From positions 1 through 51,381 of the forward strand of contig CAYTUQ010000024.1 of NCBI GenBank assembly GCA_964441235.1: DNA of 51,381 nt, written 5' to 3'. Shown one piece after another: positions 8,777 through 17,627 of the stretch. Numbering within the stretch: position 1 is the first letter of the stretch; each line of letters begins with the position of its first letter. The stretch comes from BS750m-G69 sp964441235. Its GTDB lineage: Bacteria; Fidelibacterota; UBA2242. Position numbers and translations under genes: made by a program. The notes under the pieces were generated by a model. That model searched no databases, was not told the origin of the DNA, and saw nothing but the letters and a program-made list of their open reading frames with translations.

Positions 8777-10647
8777 ATATCGTTATGTTTTATTTCTGAA
8801 ATTACTTCTAATACTTTAATAGGATATTCAACATTTCCAAACGGCATGGATACTTGTACTCCGGCTACCATTGAATAAATTTTTCGGATAGTTTCCTGGG
8901 CAATATTTATACCAACTTCCAAAGCTTCACTCTTTGATTTTGCAGCTCTCATCTTTTCCATAATAGACTCAGGTACTTTTGCACCGGGTACTTCATTGTT
9001 CATAAATTCAGCATTTCTTAAACTCACGAGGGGCCAGATTCCCGCAATTATGGGGATCTCTGTCCCTTTAATTTTTTCTAAGAAGTTAAAAAATATATCA
9101 ATATCAAATACCGGCTGAGTAATAGCAAACTCAGCACCTGCTTTTACCTTCCATTCAAATCTATGTAATTCATAATCAAGGTCAATTGCTCCTGGATTTA
9201 CTCCAACACCAATAAAATATTCAGTAGGCTTGCCTATTGGATTTCCACCTAAATCAACTCCATGATTAAGACTATTAACCACATTAGTTAAACCGATTGA
9301 ATCAACGTCAAAAACAGCCGTAGCATCAGGATAATCACCCATTTTTGGCGGATCACCGGTTATTAATAAAATATCACGAATCCCAATTGCATGCATACCG
9401 AGTAAGTCAGACATTATTCCCAATAGATTACGGTCCCGACATGTATAGTGTAGAATCGGTTCAATTCCAACTTTATCAATAATAATTTTTGATAGATATA
9501 TTGCACCCATCCGGGATAATGCTCTTGGTCCATCAGGAATATTAACAGCGTCAATACAATTCCCCTTCAACAATCTCGTTATTGAAACAGCTTTAGATGT
9601 ATCAATACCTCTTGGTGGAACTAATTCTACAATTTTGACGAACTCACCTTCTGCTATTTTTGCAGCAAGTTTTGACTTCTTTTCAATTTCAGTAGGTTCA
9701 AACTCAATCTCTATTTTTTCTGGAACCTTTACTTTTACTCTCCTCTTATGAGGAACAACCGAACGAATAACATTTCTCATTGCTCGGATATGTTCCGGAG
9801 TGGTACCACAACATCCGCCAACAATTTTTGCTCCCGTAAGTATGAATCTTTTAGCATATTCCGCCATATACTCTGTAGAAACTAAATATATATTTCTACC
9901 TTCTATATTTCTTGGAACTCCTGCATTCGGTTGTATAGAAATGGGCTTATCAGCAACTTTTACCATCTTTTCAAGAGCAGTCAGCATTATCTGAGGTCCA
10001 ACGCTACAATTAATGCCTACAACATCTGCTCCCCATTCGCTAAGCCTTTTCGCAAAGTGTTCGGGAGCTGTACCATAAAGCGAATTACCATCATCACCTA
10101 TTGTCATCTGTGCAATAATGGGTAAATTTCGGAGACCCGTCTGGCAACAGACCTCTTTTACAGCAAAAATAGCCTGCTGGATTTCTCCCAGGTCAAAGAA
10201 AGTTTCAAGAATAAATAGATCCACACCACCATCATAAAGCGCTTTTGCCTGCTCCTTAAAAACATCTATTGCTTCTTCAATTGATGTCGGTCCCCATGGC
10301 TCTATACGAACCCCTAACGGTCCTATCGAACCGGCAACCCAAACATCTTCACCTGCTTCCTCCCTTGCAATTATTGCAGCTTGATAATTAATAGAAGAGG
10401 TTTCCTCAGCAAAACCATGTGCATTTAGTTTGAACCTATTTGCGCCAAAAGTATTCGTCTCTATCACATCTGATTCAGCTTGTATATACTCCCTGTGAAT
10501 TTCTTTGACTAGTTCAGGTCTGCTGAGATTTAATTCATCATAACAGCGGTTTATATAGATACCGTGAGAATACAGCATAGTCCCCATAGCACCGTCAAAA
10601 AGAACAATGTTGTCTTTCAAATAGTCCAAAAAATTTTCTCTACTCAT
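8773..10647 (-). CDS. Bifunctional homocysteine S-methyltransferase / methylenetetrahydrofolate reductase
   Basis: A 624-aa fusion like Bacillus YitJ. Residues 1 to about 300 form a homocysteine methyltransferase barrel with DGAMGTMLYSHG at the start and the zinc-binding Cys residues in GINCSVGP and VGGCCGTTPEHI. Residues about 325-615 form an MTHFR (MetF) domain (VELVPPRGIDTSK, DILLITGDPP, FAITQPVFD). It should supply 5-methyl-THF and help make methionine. No cobalamin-binding domain is fused, so a separate B12-domain partner may exist elsewhere (inference). It is divergent from the iscR operon. Confidence 0.92.
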   Translation of the reverse strand: MSRENFLDYLKDNIVLFDGAMGTMLYSHGIYINRCYDELNLSRPELVKEIHREYIQAESDVIETNTFGANRFKLNAHGFAEETSSINYQAAIIAREEAGEDVWVAGSIGPLGVRIEPWGPTSIEEAIDVFKEQAKALYDGGVDLFILETFFDLGEIQQAIFAVKEVCCQTGLRNLPIIAQMTIGDDGNSLYGTAPEHFAKRLSEWGADVVGINCSVGPQIMLTALEKMVKVADKPISIQPNAGVPRNIEGRNIYLVSTEYMAEYAKRFILTGAKIVGGCCGTTPEHIRAMRNVIRSVVPHKRRVKVKVPEKIEIEFEPTEIEKKSKLAAKIAEGEFVKIVELVPPRGIDTSKAVSITRLLKGNCIDAVNIPDGPRALSRMGAIYLSKIIIDKVGIEPILHYTCRDRNLLGIMSDLLGMHAIGIRDILLITGDPPKMGDYPDATAVFDVDSIGLTNVVNSLNHGVDLGGNPIGKPTEYFIGVGVNPGAIDLDYELHRFEWKVKAGAEFAITQPVFDIDIFFNFLEKIKGTEIPIIAGIWPLVSLRNAEFMNNEVPGAKVPESIMEKMRAAKSKSEALEVGINIAQETIRKIYSMVAGVQVSMPFGNVEYPIKVLEVISEIKHNDI

Positions 10648-10735
10648 TTAACCTCCATATTTGACAGAATTTAACCGAATCCTCTCCCTTTTCAAATACA
10701 TTATAGAAAACATCAGATAAAAAAGTCGAAGTCAT

Positions 10736-10844
10736 TTAACCCTACAACGTAACTTATAATATATAGTACTATATGTTTGGTTAACATTAATATATATAAA
10801 CAACATATTGTATACAAAAGTACTAAATGACGTAATAGGGTTAA
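10736..10844. repeat. MITE-like element, copy 1
   Basis: An AT-rich 101-bp core (10740-10840) bounded by inverted ends: CCCTACAACGT on the left and ACGTAATAGGG on the right. It is flanked on both sides by TTAA (10736-10739 and 10841-10844), consistent with a 4-bp target duplication. There is no coding capacity. A second copy with the same ends lies at 26057-26168. It separates the metH-metF-like gene from the iscR promoter. Confidence 0.7.
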
Positions 10845-10928
10845 TAAAAATCCCTGCATCTCAACGACTTTATGGTAAGTTTCACCTTACTAATTAGTAT
10901 CAAAATATTCCCAATCCTATTATAAATC

Positions 10929-10957
10929 TTGACATCGTAAATAAAATAATATATATT
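10929..10957 (+). promoter_or_regulatory. Sigma70-type promoter of the iscR operon
   Basis: TTGACA (10929-10934), a 17-bp spacer and TATATT (10952-10957) form a near-consensus promoter about 80 bp upstream of the Rrf2 gene and pointing into the operon. Confidence 0.75.
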
Positions 10958-10977
10958 TCCTACCAATTTGATAGGAA
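10957..10977. promoter_or_regulatory. Palindromic operator candidate for the Rrf2 regulator
   Basis: A 21-bp dyad: left arm TTCCTA, right arm TAGGAA, with inner CAA/TTG also pairing. Only one symmetric position is mismatched. It starts at the last base of the -10 box and covers the expected +1, the ideal place for repression by the Rrf2/IscR-like product of the next gene. The binding is inference. Confidence 0.55.
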
Positions 10978-11038
10978 TAATAAAGTTACCAATATTTACA
11001 GAAAATTTAAGAGAAATATCACTTTAAAAATCTAAATA

Positions 11039-11470
11039 ATGATGCGTCTATCTACAAGGGGAAGATATGGAACAAGGCTGATGTTTCAGCTTACTCTTAA
11101 TTATGGAGATGGTCCTATATTATTGAAATACATTGGCGCTAAAGAGGGAATTTCTGTACGATATTTAGAACATCTTATTCCGCCACTGAAATCAGCAAGA
11201 TTGATAAACTCCACTCGAGGATCACACGGCGGTTATACTCTGTCAAAAGCACCCTCTGAAATAAATCTTAAAGAAATCGTAGAGGCTCTGGAAGGCTCTT
11301 TAGTTCCTTCGGAATGTATTAATACTCCCAATATATGTGAAAGAGCAAGTTTTTGCATTACTCGCAATATCTGGAAAATGTTGGGAGAAAATATAACGCA
11401 AACTTTGGAATCAATCACTCTTGAAAATATGGTAGAAATGCTGCAAAATAAATCACAAAATGATATTTAA
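11039..11470 (+). CDS. iscR: Rrf2 family Fe-S cluster-sensing regulator (IscR-like)
   Basis: A 143-aa winged-helix regulator: STRGRYGTRLMFQLTL at the N-terminus, the recognition region LINSTRGSHGGYTLSK, and three cysteines at residues 93, 100 and 106, spaced much like the cluster ligands Cys92/98/104 of E. coli IscR. It likely senses Fe-S status and controls the downstream desulfurase and scaffold genes and itself; a palindrome lies over the promoter. The stop is followed by the iscS start 15 bp later. Two adjacent Met codons make the start uncertain by one residue. Confidence 0.88.
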   Translation: MMRLSTRGRYGTRLMFQLTLNYGDGPILLKYIGAKEGISVRYLEHLIPPLKSARLINSTRGSHGGYTLSKAPSEINLKEIVEALEGSLVPSECINTPNICERASFCITRNIWKMLGENITQTLESITLENMVEMLQNKSQNDI

Positions 11471-11485
11471 CCGGAGTTTATTATA

Positions 11486-12646
11486 ATGAAACATATCTAT
11501 CTCGATAATGCCGCTACAACTGCTACTGATCCAGAAGTTGTAGATGCAATGTTACCGTACTTTTCTGAATATTATGGAAACCCATCGAGTATATATTCAT
11601 TCAGCAGAAAAGCAAAAGCAGCTGTCGAAGATGCTCGTAATATAATTGCCTCTTTCATAGGAGCCAATAATAAAGAAATTGTGTTCACAAGCGGCGGAAG
11701 CGAAAGCGACAACTTTGCCTTAAAAGGAATAGCTTTTGCAAATAAGCAAAAGGGAAATCATATTATCACCTCTACTATAGAACATCACGCAGTAATTAAT
11801 ACATGCAAATTTTTAGAGAAACTTGGCTATGAGGTAATTTATCTTCCAGTTGATGGCAATGGTTTAATAAACCCGAATGACGTGAAAAATGCGATTACCG
11901 AAAAGACAATCCTCATATCTATTATGCATGCTAATAATGAAGTCGGTACGATACAACCAATTGCTGAAATTGGGAAAATCGCCAGAGAAAATAAAATCTA
12001 TTTTCACACTGACGCCGTTCAAACTTTTGGTCATATCCCTGTGAACGTTGACGATTTAAATGTAAACTTACTCAGTATATCTGCACATAAATTGTATGGA
12101 CCAAAAGGTATTGGAGCATTATACATAAGAAAAGGCACAAAAATTACACCCATCATACATGGAGGCGACCAGGAAAGAAAACGCAGAGCTTCTACTGAAA
12201 ATGTCCCTGGAATTGTCGGCTTTGGCAAAGCAGTAGAAATCGCCAACACTAATATGAACAACGAATCAAAAAGACAAACCACTCTTCGTGATAAACTTGT
12301 AAATACCATTTTAAAAAATATTAAAGATGTCCGGCTAAATGGGCATCCTACTAAAAGACTTCCCAACAATATCAACATTTCATTTGAAGGTATCGAAGGC
12401 GAATCCATAATGCTGAATTTAGATATGGAAGGAATTTCCGCTTCAACAGGCTCTGCTTGTAGCTCATCCAGCTTGAAACCGTCTCATGTTTTACTTGCAT
12501 TGGACTTATCTCATGAACTGGCACATGGTTCTTTGAGACTTTCTCTGGGAAAACACACAAAGGCAGAGGATATTGATTACGTCATTCAAGTTTTACCGAA
12601 AGTTGTCGAAAAATTACGGGCGATGTCGCCGTTATATAAAAAATAA
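11486..12646 (+). CDS. iscS: Cysteine desulfurase (IscS/NifS)
   Basis: A 386-aa class V aminotransferase-fold enzyme that takes sulfur from cysteine for Fe-S cluster assembly. Visible are the N-terminal YLDNAATTATDPEV, the PLP-binding Lys in SISAHKLYGPKGIGALY, the substrate loop RRASTENVPGIVGFG, and the active-site Cys in STGSACSSSSLKPSHVL, typical of the group I (IscS/NifS) type. It is second in the operon, with the scaffold gene 13 bp downstream. A second desulfurase domain occurs in the window fused to SelD. Confidence 0.95.
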   Translation: MKHIYLDNAATTATDPEVVDAMLPYFSEYYGNPSSIYSFSRKAKAAVEDARNIIASFIGANNKEIVFTSGGSESDNFALKGIAFANKQKGNHIITSTIEHHAVINTCKFLEKLGYEVIYLPVDGNGLINPNDVKNAITEKTILISIMHANNEVGTIQPIAEIGKIARENKIYFHTDAVQTFGHIPVNVDDLNVNLLSISAHKLYGPKGIGALYIRKGTKITPIIHGGDQERKRRASTENVPGIVGFGKAVEIANTNMNNESKRQTTLRDKLVNTILKNIKDVRLNGHPTKRLPNNINISFEGIEGESIMLNLDMEGISASTGSACSSSSLKPSHVLLALDLSHELAHGSLRLSLGKHTKAEDIDYVIQVLPKVVEKLRAMSPLYKK

Positions 12647-12659
12647 AGGATAGCGAAGA

Positions 12660-13046
12660 ATGGAAAACTACAGCGAAAAGGTAATGGATCATTTCAGAAA
12701 CCCCAGAAATGTCGGGGAAATAGAAAACCCCGATGGAATTGGACATGTTGGAAATCCGATATGTGGCGATGTTATGGAACTTTATATTAAGGTAAAGGAT
12801 AATATTATTACCGATGCAAAGTTTAAAACTTTCGGCTGCGGCGCCGCTATTGCAACCAGTTCTATGGTAACAGAACTCGTTATTGGTAAGACAATTGACG
12901 AAGCAAAAGAAATCTCAAATAAAGTTGTAGCTGAAGCGTTAGACGGACTTCCCCCAATAAAAATGCACTGCTCAGTTTTAGCAGAAGAAGCCCTGGAAAC
13001 CGCAATCAAGGACTATAAAGAAAAACTGGCACACAAAAAAGCGTAA
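12660..13046 (+). CDS. iscU: Fe-S cluster scaffold IscU/NifU-like
   Basis: A 128-aa scaffold protein with the three conserved cluster-ligand cysteines at positions 35 (NPICGD), 60 (FGCGAAIATSSM) and 104 (IKMHCSVLAEEAL), and the Asp two residues after the first Cys. It receives sulfur from the upstream desulfurase. It is the last gene of the operon; hscA, hscB and fdx are not nearby, so this is a minimal regulator-desulfurase-scaffold unit. Confidence 0.95.
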   Translation: MENYSEKVMDHFRNPRNVGEIENPDGIGHVGNPICGDVMELYIKVKDNIITDAKFKTFGCGAAIATSSMVTELVIGKTIDEAKEISNKVVAEALDGLPPIKMHCSVLAEEALETAIKDYKEKLAHKKA

Positions 13047-13400
13047 TTTTTAGGATTCAAAATCCATCATAATAAAAACCTCTAAACCGTACAGGACATA
13101 TTTTACCGCTTATCAATTATAATTTCCCCAAAATATCCCTGACCCAAATTGAAACCACTGTCGCAATATGATAAAATTCTATTGCCATATTGTGATTTTT
13201 TATATAATATCACTGCGAACGTAATTTACGAGAAAAAATCTGGAAATTTTATGAGTTCAAAAATGGCTATATATGGGAATTTTTGAAAAAATGGATGTAT
13301 ACGGATATTTATTCCTAAATTGGGTTATAATTTGTTATCTATATAATTTCAAGGGTTAGTTGTAAATATGAAAGCTCACTAATAAAAAGGTAATCCAAAT
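13047..13400. other. Intergenic region between iscU and the defence island
   Basis: No gene is visible in 354 bp. It holds one inverted repeat, CGCAATATG (near 13164) with CATATTGTG (near 13187), separated by about 16 bases. It may be a terminator-like or regulatory hairpin before the helicase gene. No clear T-run follows. Confidence 0.4.
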
Positions 13401-16400
13401 ATGACCAACACTGATTTAACTTTTATTACCAACGAGGAACAGCAAAATCTTAAAGCGAGATTTCGTGTTTTGATAAAAGACACAAAATTCTTTGACTGTC
13501 TGGTCGGGTATTTTTATACAAGCGGTTTTCATGCTGTTTATGAATCATTAGAAAATACAGAAAAAACTAGAATTCTTATTGGTATAAGCACAAGTAAACC
13601 AACTTATGATTTGTTAACAAAAGCAAATCAAAATCCGCAACAATCCTATCTGCGTCCGAAGGACAGGCAGGCACTGCAATTTTCCCATACGGAAACAAAA
13701 CAGGAATATTCGGGGCTCGTCGAGAGGGAGATGGAGAATTCGGAAGATAAACGGGAAGTTGAAGAGGGTGTTGTAAAGTTTATCAAATGGATTCGCAGTA
13801 AGAAACTGGAAATCAGAGCCTATCCATCGCAAAACATTCATTCCAAACTTTATATTATGACTTTCGCGGAAGGCGACCGTGATATCGGCAGGGTCATTAC
13901 CGGTTCCAGTAATTTTACCCAATCAGGTTTAGTGGATAATCTTGAATTTAATGTCGAACTGAAAAATCGTGCTGACTATGAATTTGCAAAGCGAAAATTT
14001 GAGGAGCTATGGCAGAATTCCGTAGATGTCAGTGAAAAATATATTCAGACAATTCAGGAAAAAACCTGGCTAAACCAAAACATCACACCTTATCAGCTTT
14101 ACATGAAATTCCTATACGAATATTTCAAAGACGAATTAAGCCAGACCGAAGAAGTATTTATTAGATATCTGCCACAGGAATTTAAAAAGCTGGAATATCA
14201 GAAGCAGGCGGTATTAAATGCGAAAAAAATTCTTGAGGGATATGGCGGTGTTTTTATTTCTGATGTGGTAGGCCTTGGAAAAACTTATATCTCGGCTATG
14301 CTTGCCGGTCAAATAGACGGGAGAACATTAGTGATAGCACCTCCTGTTCTACTTGACGAGAAGAATCCCGGTTCGTGGAAAAATGTCTTTTCTGATTTCA
14401 GAGTAGCTGCCGATTTTGAATCGAGAGGAAAATTAGATCATATCCTTCGGAGGGGAACGGAAAAATACAAAAATATTATCATTGACGAAGCTCACCGTTT
14501 TAGAACAGAAACGAATATTACCTACGAGAAATTAGCCGAGATTTGCCGCGGTAAAAGAGTGATTTTAGTAACCGCCACACCATATAATAATGCTCCAAAG
14601 GATATTTTGAGCCAGATAAAGCTGTTTCAAAAAGCGAGGAAAAGCACCATTCCCAATTTACCCGACCTTGAATCTTTCTTCAACGGATTGTATAAAAAAT
14701 TAAAAAATTTGGACAGACAACGAGATTATTCCGAATACATAAAAACCGTCAAAGAGAACACCAAAGAAATCCGCCAAAAAGTGCTTAAATATCTGATGGT
14801 GCGCCGCACCAGAACCGAAATTACAAAATACTTTCCCGATGATTTACAAAAACAAAACTTGAAGTTTCCCGATGTAGAGAATCCGGAACCGCTATTTTAT
14901 CAGCTAAATGATGAAGAAAATAAAATCTTTAATACAACCATCAAACTGATTTCTAAAAAATTCACCTATTCACGCTATACGCCTTTTTTGCCTAAGTATT
15001 ACAAAGGTCCGATTGATCAACTTGAGGAGCAATCACAGAAGAATATGGGCAAATTTATGAAAATCCTTCTGGTCAAAAGGCTTGAAAGCAGCTTCTTCGC
15101 TTTTAAAAAATCAGTTGATCGATTTATTCATTCTTATGAGATGTTCATTAAAGAATTTAAAAATGGCAATGTCTATGTAAGTAAAAAATACTCCTATAAA
15201 ATTTTTGAGTATTTGGAAAATGACGATGACGAGGCTATTCAAAGACTAATTGATAAAGGCAAAGCCGAAAAATTTGCAAGCGTTGAATTTAGAGATGAAT
15301 TTCTAATTGACCTGGAAAACGATCTTGAGACATTGAAAACAACCAAATCCCTCTGGCAAAAAGTTGAGCGAGATCCAAAACTGCTTAAATTTTTGGATGA
15401 CCTTTCAAATAATGTAGTCTTGAAAAAAAATAAACTAATCATTTTTACAGAATCCAAAGAAACAGCCGAATATCTTACAAAAAACATCAATAAAAAGTTT
15501 CCCAATACTGTACTCTGTTTTACAGGTGGAACCGGAGAAGCAATACGTGATAAAGTCATCGATAATTTTGATGCAAACGTACGCCACCCAAGAGATGATT
15601 ATCGCATTTTGGTTTCCACCGAGGTTCTATCCGAAGGGGTTAACCTACATCGTTCCAATGTGGTAATAAATTATGACATTCCATGGAATCCTACACGGAT
15701 GATGCAGCGAGTTGGACGTATTAATCGCGTAGATACTAAGTTTGATATTATTTACACTTTTAATTTCTTCCCTACCAGACAATCAAACGATGAGATAAAA
15801 CTAAAAGAAGCGGCTGAGGCAAAAATCAACGCATTTTTAACACTGCTGGGCGGCGATGCAGCATTGCTGACTGAGGGGGAGCCGGTCGCCTCGCACGAAC
15901 TCTTTAATCTTTTAACTTCCAAAAAGACACTGACTGGCGAAGATGAAGCCGAAGAAAGTGAACTGAAGTATCTAAATGTTATAAAAGAGATTCGTGAAAA
16001 TAATCCTGACCTGTTTGAAAAAATTAAACACCTACCGAAAAAAGCACGTACTGCAAAGCAATACAACAAGGGGTACAACAAGGGGTTGCAACCCCTTGTT
16101 GCGCCCTTTGCTCATAGCAATTCGCTCCTTACCTACTTCAGACGAGGAAAGCTACAGAAATTCTTTATGGCTAATACTACCCCGAATGCACAGGAACTCG
16201 ATTTTATGAATGCTGCTAAAATCTTTGAAAGTAATATTGATGAGAAAAGGCAAAAGCTTCCAAAAGAGTTTTACAATCTTTTATATAAAAATAAGGAAGC
16301 CTTTATTTTTGCCACCACCGAAGAAATTGCAGAACCACAAAAAAAACGTGGCAGGGACAGCGCGGCGCAAATGCTTAGAATTCTAAAAGCAACACTAAAA

Positions 16401-16694
16401 AACAGCAAGCAATTTACCGATGAACAGGAAAACTATCTTAAAAAAGTGATTACACAACTGGAGGAGGGCGGCTTACCCAAACAAACAACCAAAGAGACGC
16501 TCAAAGCATTAAATAAACTCAATCAGGATTTGATGAATCCGTTTAAAGTACTGGCTACATTACAAAATCGCATTCCTGAACGTCTTTTGGAAGGGCATTA
16601 TGCAGAGCAATATCCACGGGCATTTGGCAAGCGGGAAGTAATTTTATCATTGTACTTGTCCTCCGATTCAAAGGCAGATTTAATCAAGGAATAA
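13401..16694 (+). CDS. PLD-nuclease/SF2 (SNF2-like) helicase fusion, defence system subunit
   Basis: A 1097-aa protein. Residues about 1-200 are a phospholipase D-like nuclease domain (NIHSKLYIM near residue 146, GSSNFTQSGL about 20 residues later). Residues about 250-830 are a SNF2-type SF2 helicase: Walker A VVGLGKTYIS near 290, DEAH (IIDEAHRFR) near 360, VTATPYNN, and motif VI RMMQRVGRINR near 768. The C-terminus is helical. The same parts occur in R.H. subunits of restriction systems such as NgoAVII/CglI and in DISARM-like loci. The methyltransferase downstream is the likely partner. Two palindromic repeats lie in frame (13650-13671 and 16064-16101). Confidence 0.85.
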   Translation: MTNTDLTFITNEEQQNLKARFRVLIKDTKFFDCLVGYFYTSGFHAVYESLENTEKTRILIGISTSKPTYDLLTKANQNPQQSYLRPKDRQALQFSHTETKQEYSGLVEREMENSEDKREVEEGVVKFIKWIRSKKLEIRAYPSQNIHSKLYIMTFAEGDRDIGRVITGSSNFTQSGLVDNLEFNVELKNRADYEFAKRKFEELWQNSVDVSEKYIQTIQEKTWLNQNITPYQLYMKFLYEYFKDELSQTEEVFIRYLPQEFKKLEYQKQAVLNAKKILEGYGGVFISDVVGLGKTYISAMLAGQIDGRTLVIAPPVLLDEKNPGSWKNVFSDFRVAADFESRGKLDHILRRGTEKYKNIIIDEAHRFRTETNITYEKLAEICRGKRVILVTATPYNNAPKDILSQIKLFQKARKSTIPNLPDLESFFNGLYKKLKNLDRQRDYSEYIKTVKENTKEIRQKVLKYLMVRRTRTEITKYFPDDLQKQNLKFPDVENPEPLFYQLNDEENKIFNTTIKLISKKFTYSRYTPFLPKYYKGPIDQLEEQSQKNMGKFMKILLVKRLESSFFAFKKSVDRFIHSYEMFIKEFKNGNVYVSKKYSYKIFEYLENDDDEAIQRLIDKGKAEKFASVEFRDEFLIDLENDLETLKTTKSLWQKVERDPKLLKFLDDLSNNVVLKKNKLIIFTESKETAEYLTKNINKKFPNTVLCFTGGTGEAIRDKVIDNFDANVRHPRDDYRILVSTEVLSEGVNLHRSNVVINYDIPWNPTRMMQRVGRINRVDTKFDIIYTFNFFPTRQSNDEIKLKEAAEAKINAFLTLLGGDAALLTEGEPVASHELFNLLTSKKTLTGEDEAEESELKYLNVIKEIRENNPDLFEKIKHLPKKARTAKQYNKGYNKGLQPLVAPFAHSNSLLTYFRRGKLQKFFMANTTPNAQELDFMNAAKIFESNIDEKRQKLPKEFYNLLYKNKEAFIFATTEEIAEPQKKRGRDSAAQMLRILKATLKNSKQFTDEQENYLKKVITQLEEGGLPKQTTKETLKALNKLNQDLMNPFKVLATLQNRIPERLLEGHYAEQYPRAFGKREVILSLYLSSDSKADLIKE

Positions 16695-16743
16695 AATAGA
16701 AAATAACGAATCTCAGTCAATTGAATTCAAACAAAACGGCGTA

Positions 16744-16986
16744 ATGACCGTGACTTTTTATAAAGATAAATGGAATGAGAAAAATCTTAAGAAATTAGGA
16801 TTGAATGAAAGACAGATAAAGGCGGTGATGTATGCAAAGGAAAATGTCAGGATTACAAACAGTGAGTATCAAGGATTATTTGAGGTATCGAAGCGAACCG
16901 CTACCAATGATTTAGATGAATTGGTGCAAAAAGGCCTGTTCGAGAAAACAGGTACACGAGGTAGAGGAACATTTTATGAAATTTAA
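16744..16986 (+). CDS. Winged-helix C-terminal fragment of a RecG/AlbA_2-type protein
   Basis: The 80-aa frame encodes a winged-helix domain (LGLNERQIKAVMYAKEN, SKRTATNDLDELVQKG, GTRGRGTFYEI), as found at the C-terminus of AlbA_2/RecG-related ATP-binding regulators. The reading frame stays open upstream through about 16699 and reads IEFKQNGVMTVTFYKD, which is also family-like, so this is the tail of a longer gene whose front was lost at a junction only a few bases after the helicase stop. A stand-alone small DNA-binding protein is possible but a relic is more likely. Confidence 0.6.
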   Translation: MTVTFYKDKWNEKNLKKLGLNERQIKAVMYAKENVRITNSEYQGLFEVSKRTATNDLDELVQKGLFEKTGTRGRGTFYEI

Positions 16987-17627
16987 AAGGGCAATAATTG
17001 GGCATGCGGGTAGAATAATATATTAAAGGGTAATGCAACGGTAATGAAAGTAATTCATAAGTAATGAGTAAATTTTTTACTTGGTGATTATGGCGATTAA
17101 GATCATTCAAAAAGCAATGAGAAATTTTGAAAAGATCGGGAATAACCGGAAGAGGCACAGAATATACAATGGGCTAATAAAGGGCTAAATGGGCTAATAA
17201 TGGGCTAATGATAATATTTGGCAATGCACTGACAGTGCATATTATATCATGAATGATTCAAAAAAATGCAACGATGATGCAAAATATGCAAAAATGAAGA
17301 ACCTATTGATAAAATGTCACGACAGGCATAGGAGCAAAATATGAACTTAAAAACTAATTGGCCGAATTGGCAGCTCAAAGAGTTTAAGAACAAATATATG
17401 ATTGATAATTTCGTAAAAAGTGATTATAGGTGTCATTCTGATGAGCGAAGCGAAGAAGAATCTCCGACCTGTCCGCCCCTCGGGAGCAGGCGGGCGAGAA
17501 CCAATAGAGATTCTTCACTCGTACCTCGTTCAGAATGACAGATTTGATACTTTTTACGATTCCATTATGATTATTAATTTGAAATGTATTTTCGGAATAT
17601 TAATTAGATATCCAGACAGGGAATAAT
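16987..17627. other. Repeat-rich gap with decayed winged-helix relic
   Basis: No intact gene. Around 17110-17190 a frame reads GITGRGTEYTMG, a second worn copy of the winged-helix tail just upstream. Next come short tandem copies of TGGGCTAATA (about 17165-17208). A 110-bp inverted repeat follows at 17431-17540. The remainder shows nothing. Confidence 0.55.
17431..17540. repeat. 110-bp dispersed inverted-repeat element
   Basis: Outer arms TGTCATTCTGA and TCAGAATGACA pair perfectly. Inner arms GAAGAATCT and AGATTCTTC also pair, enclosing a GC-rich centre. This is a well-known type of intergenic repeat in many environmental bacterial genomes. It lies about 90 bp before the methyltransferase gene. 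Confidence 0.75.

Noticed and set aside
13614..16081. Minus-strand frames within the helicase gene.
   Set aside because: Low-complexity Ser/Phe/Leu-rich translations typical of antisense shadows.
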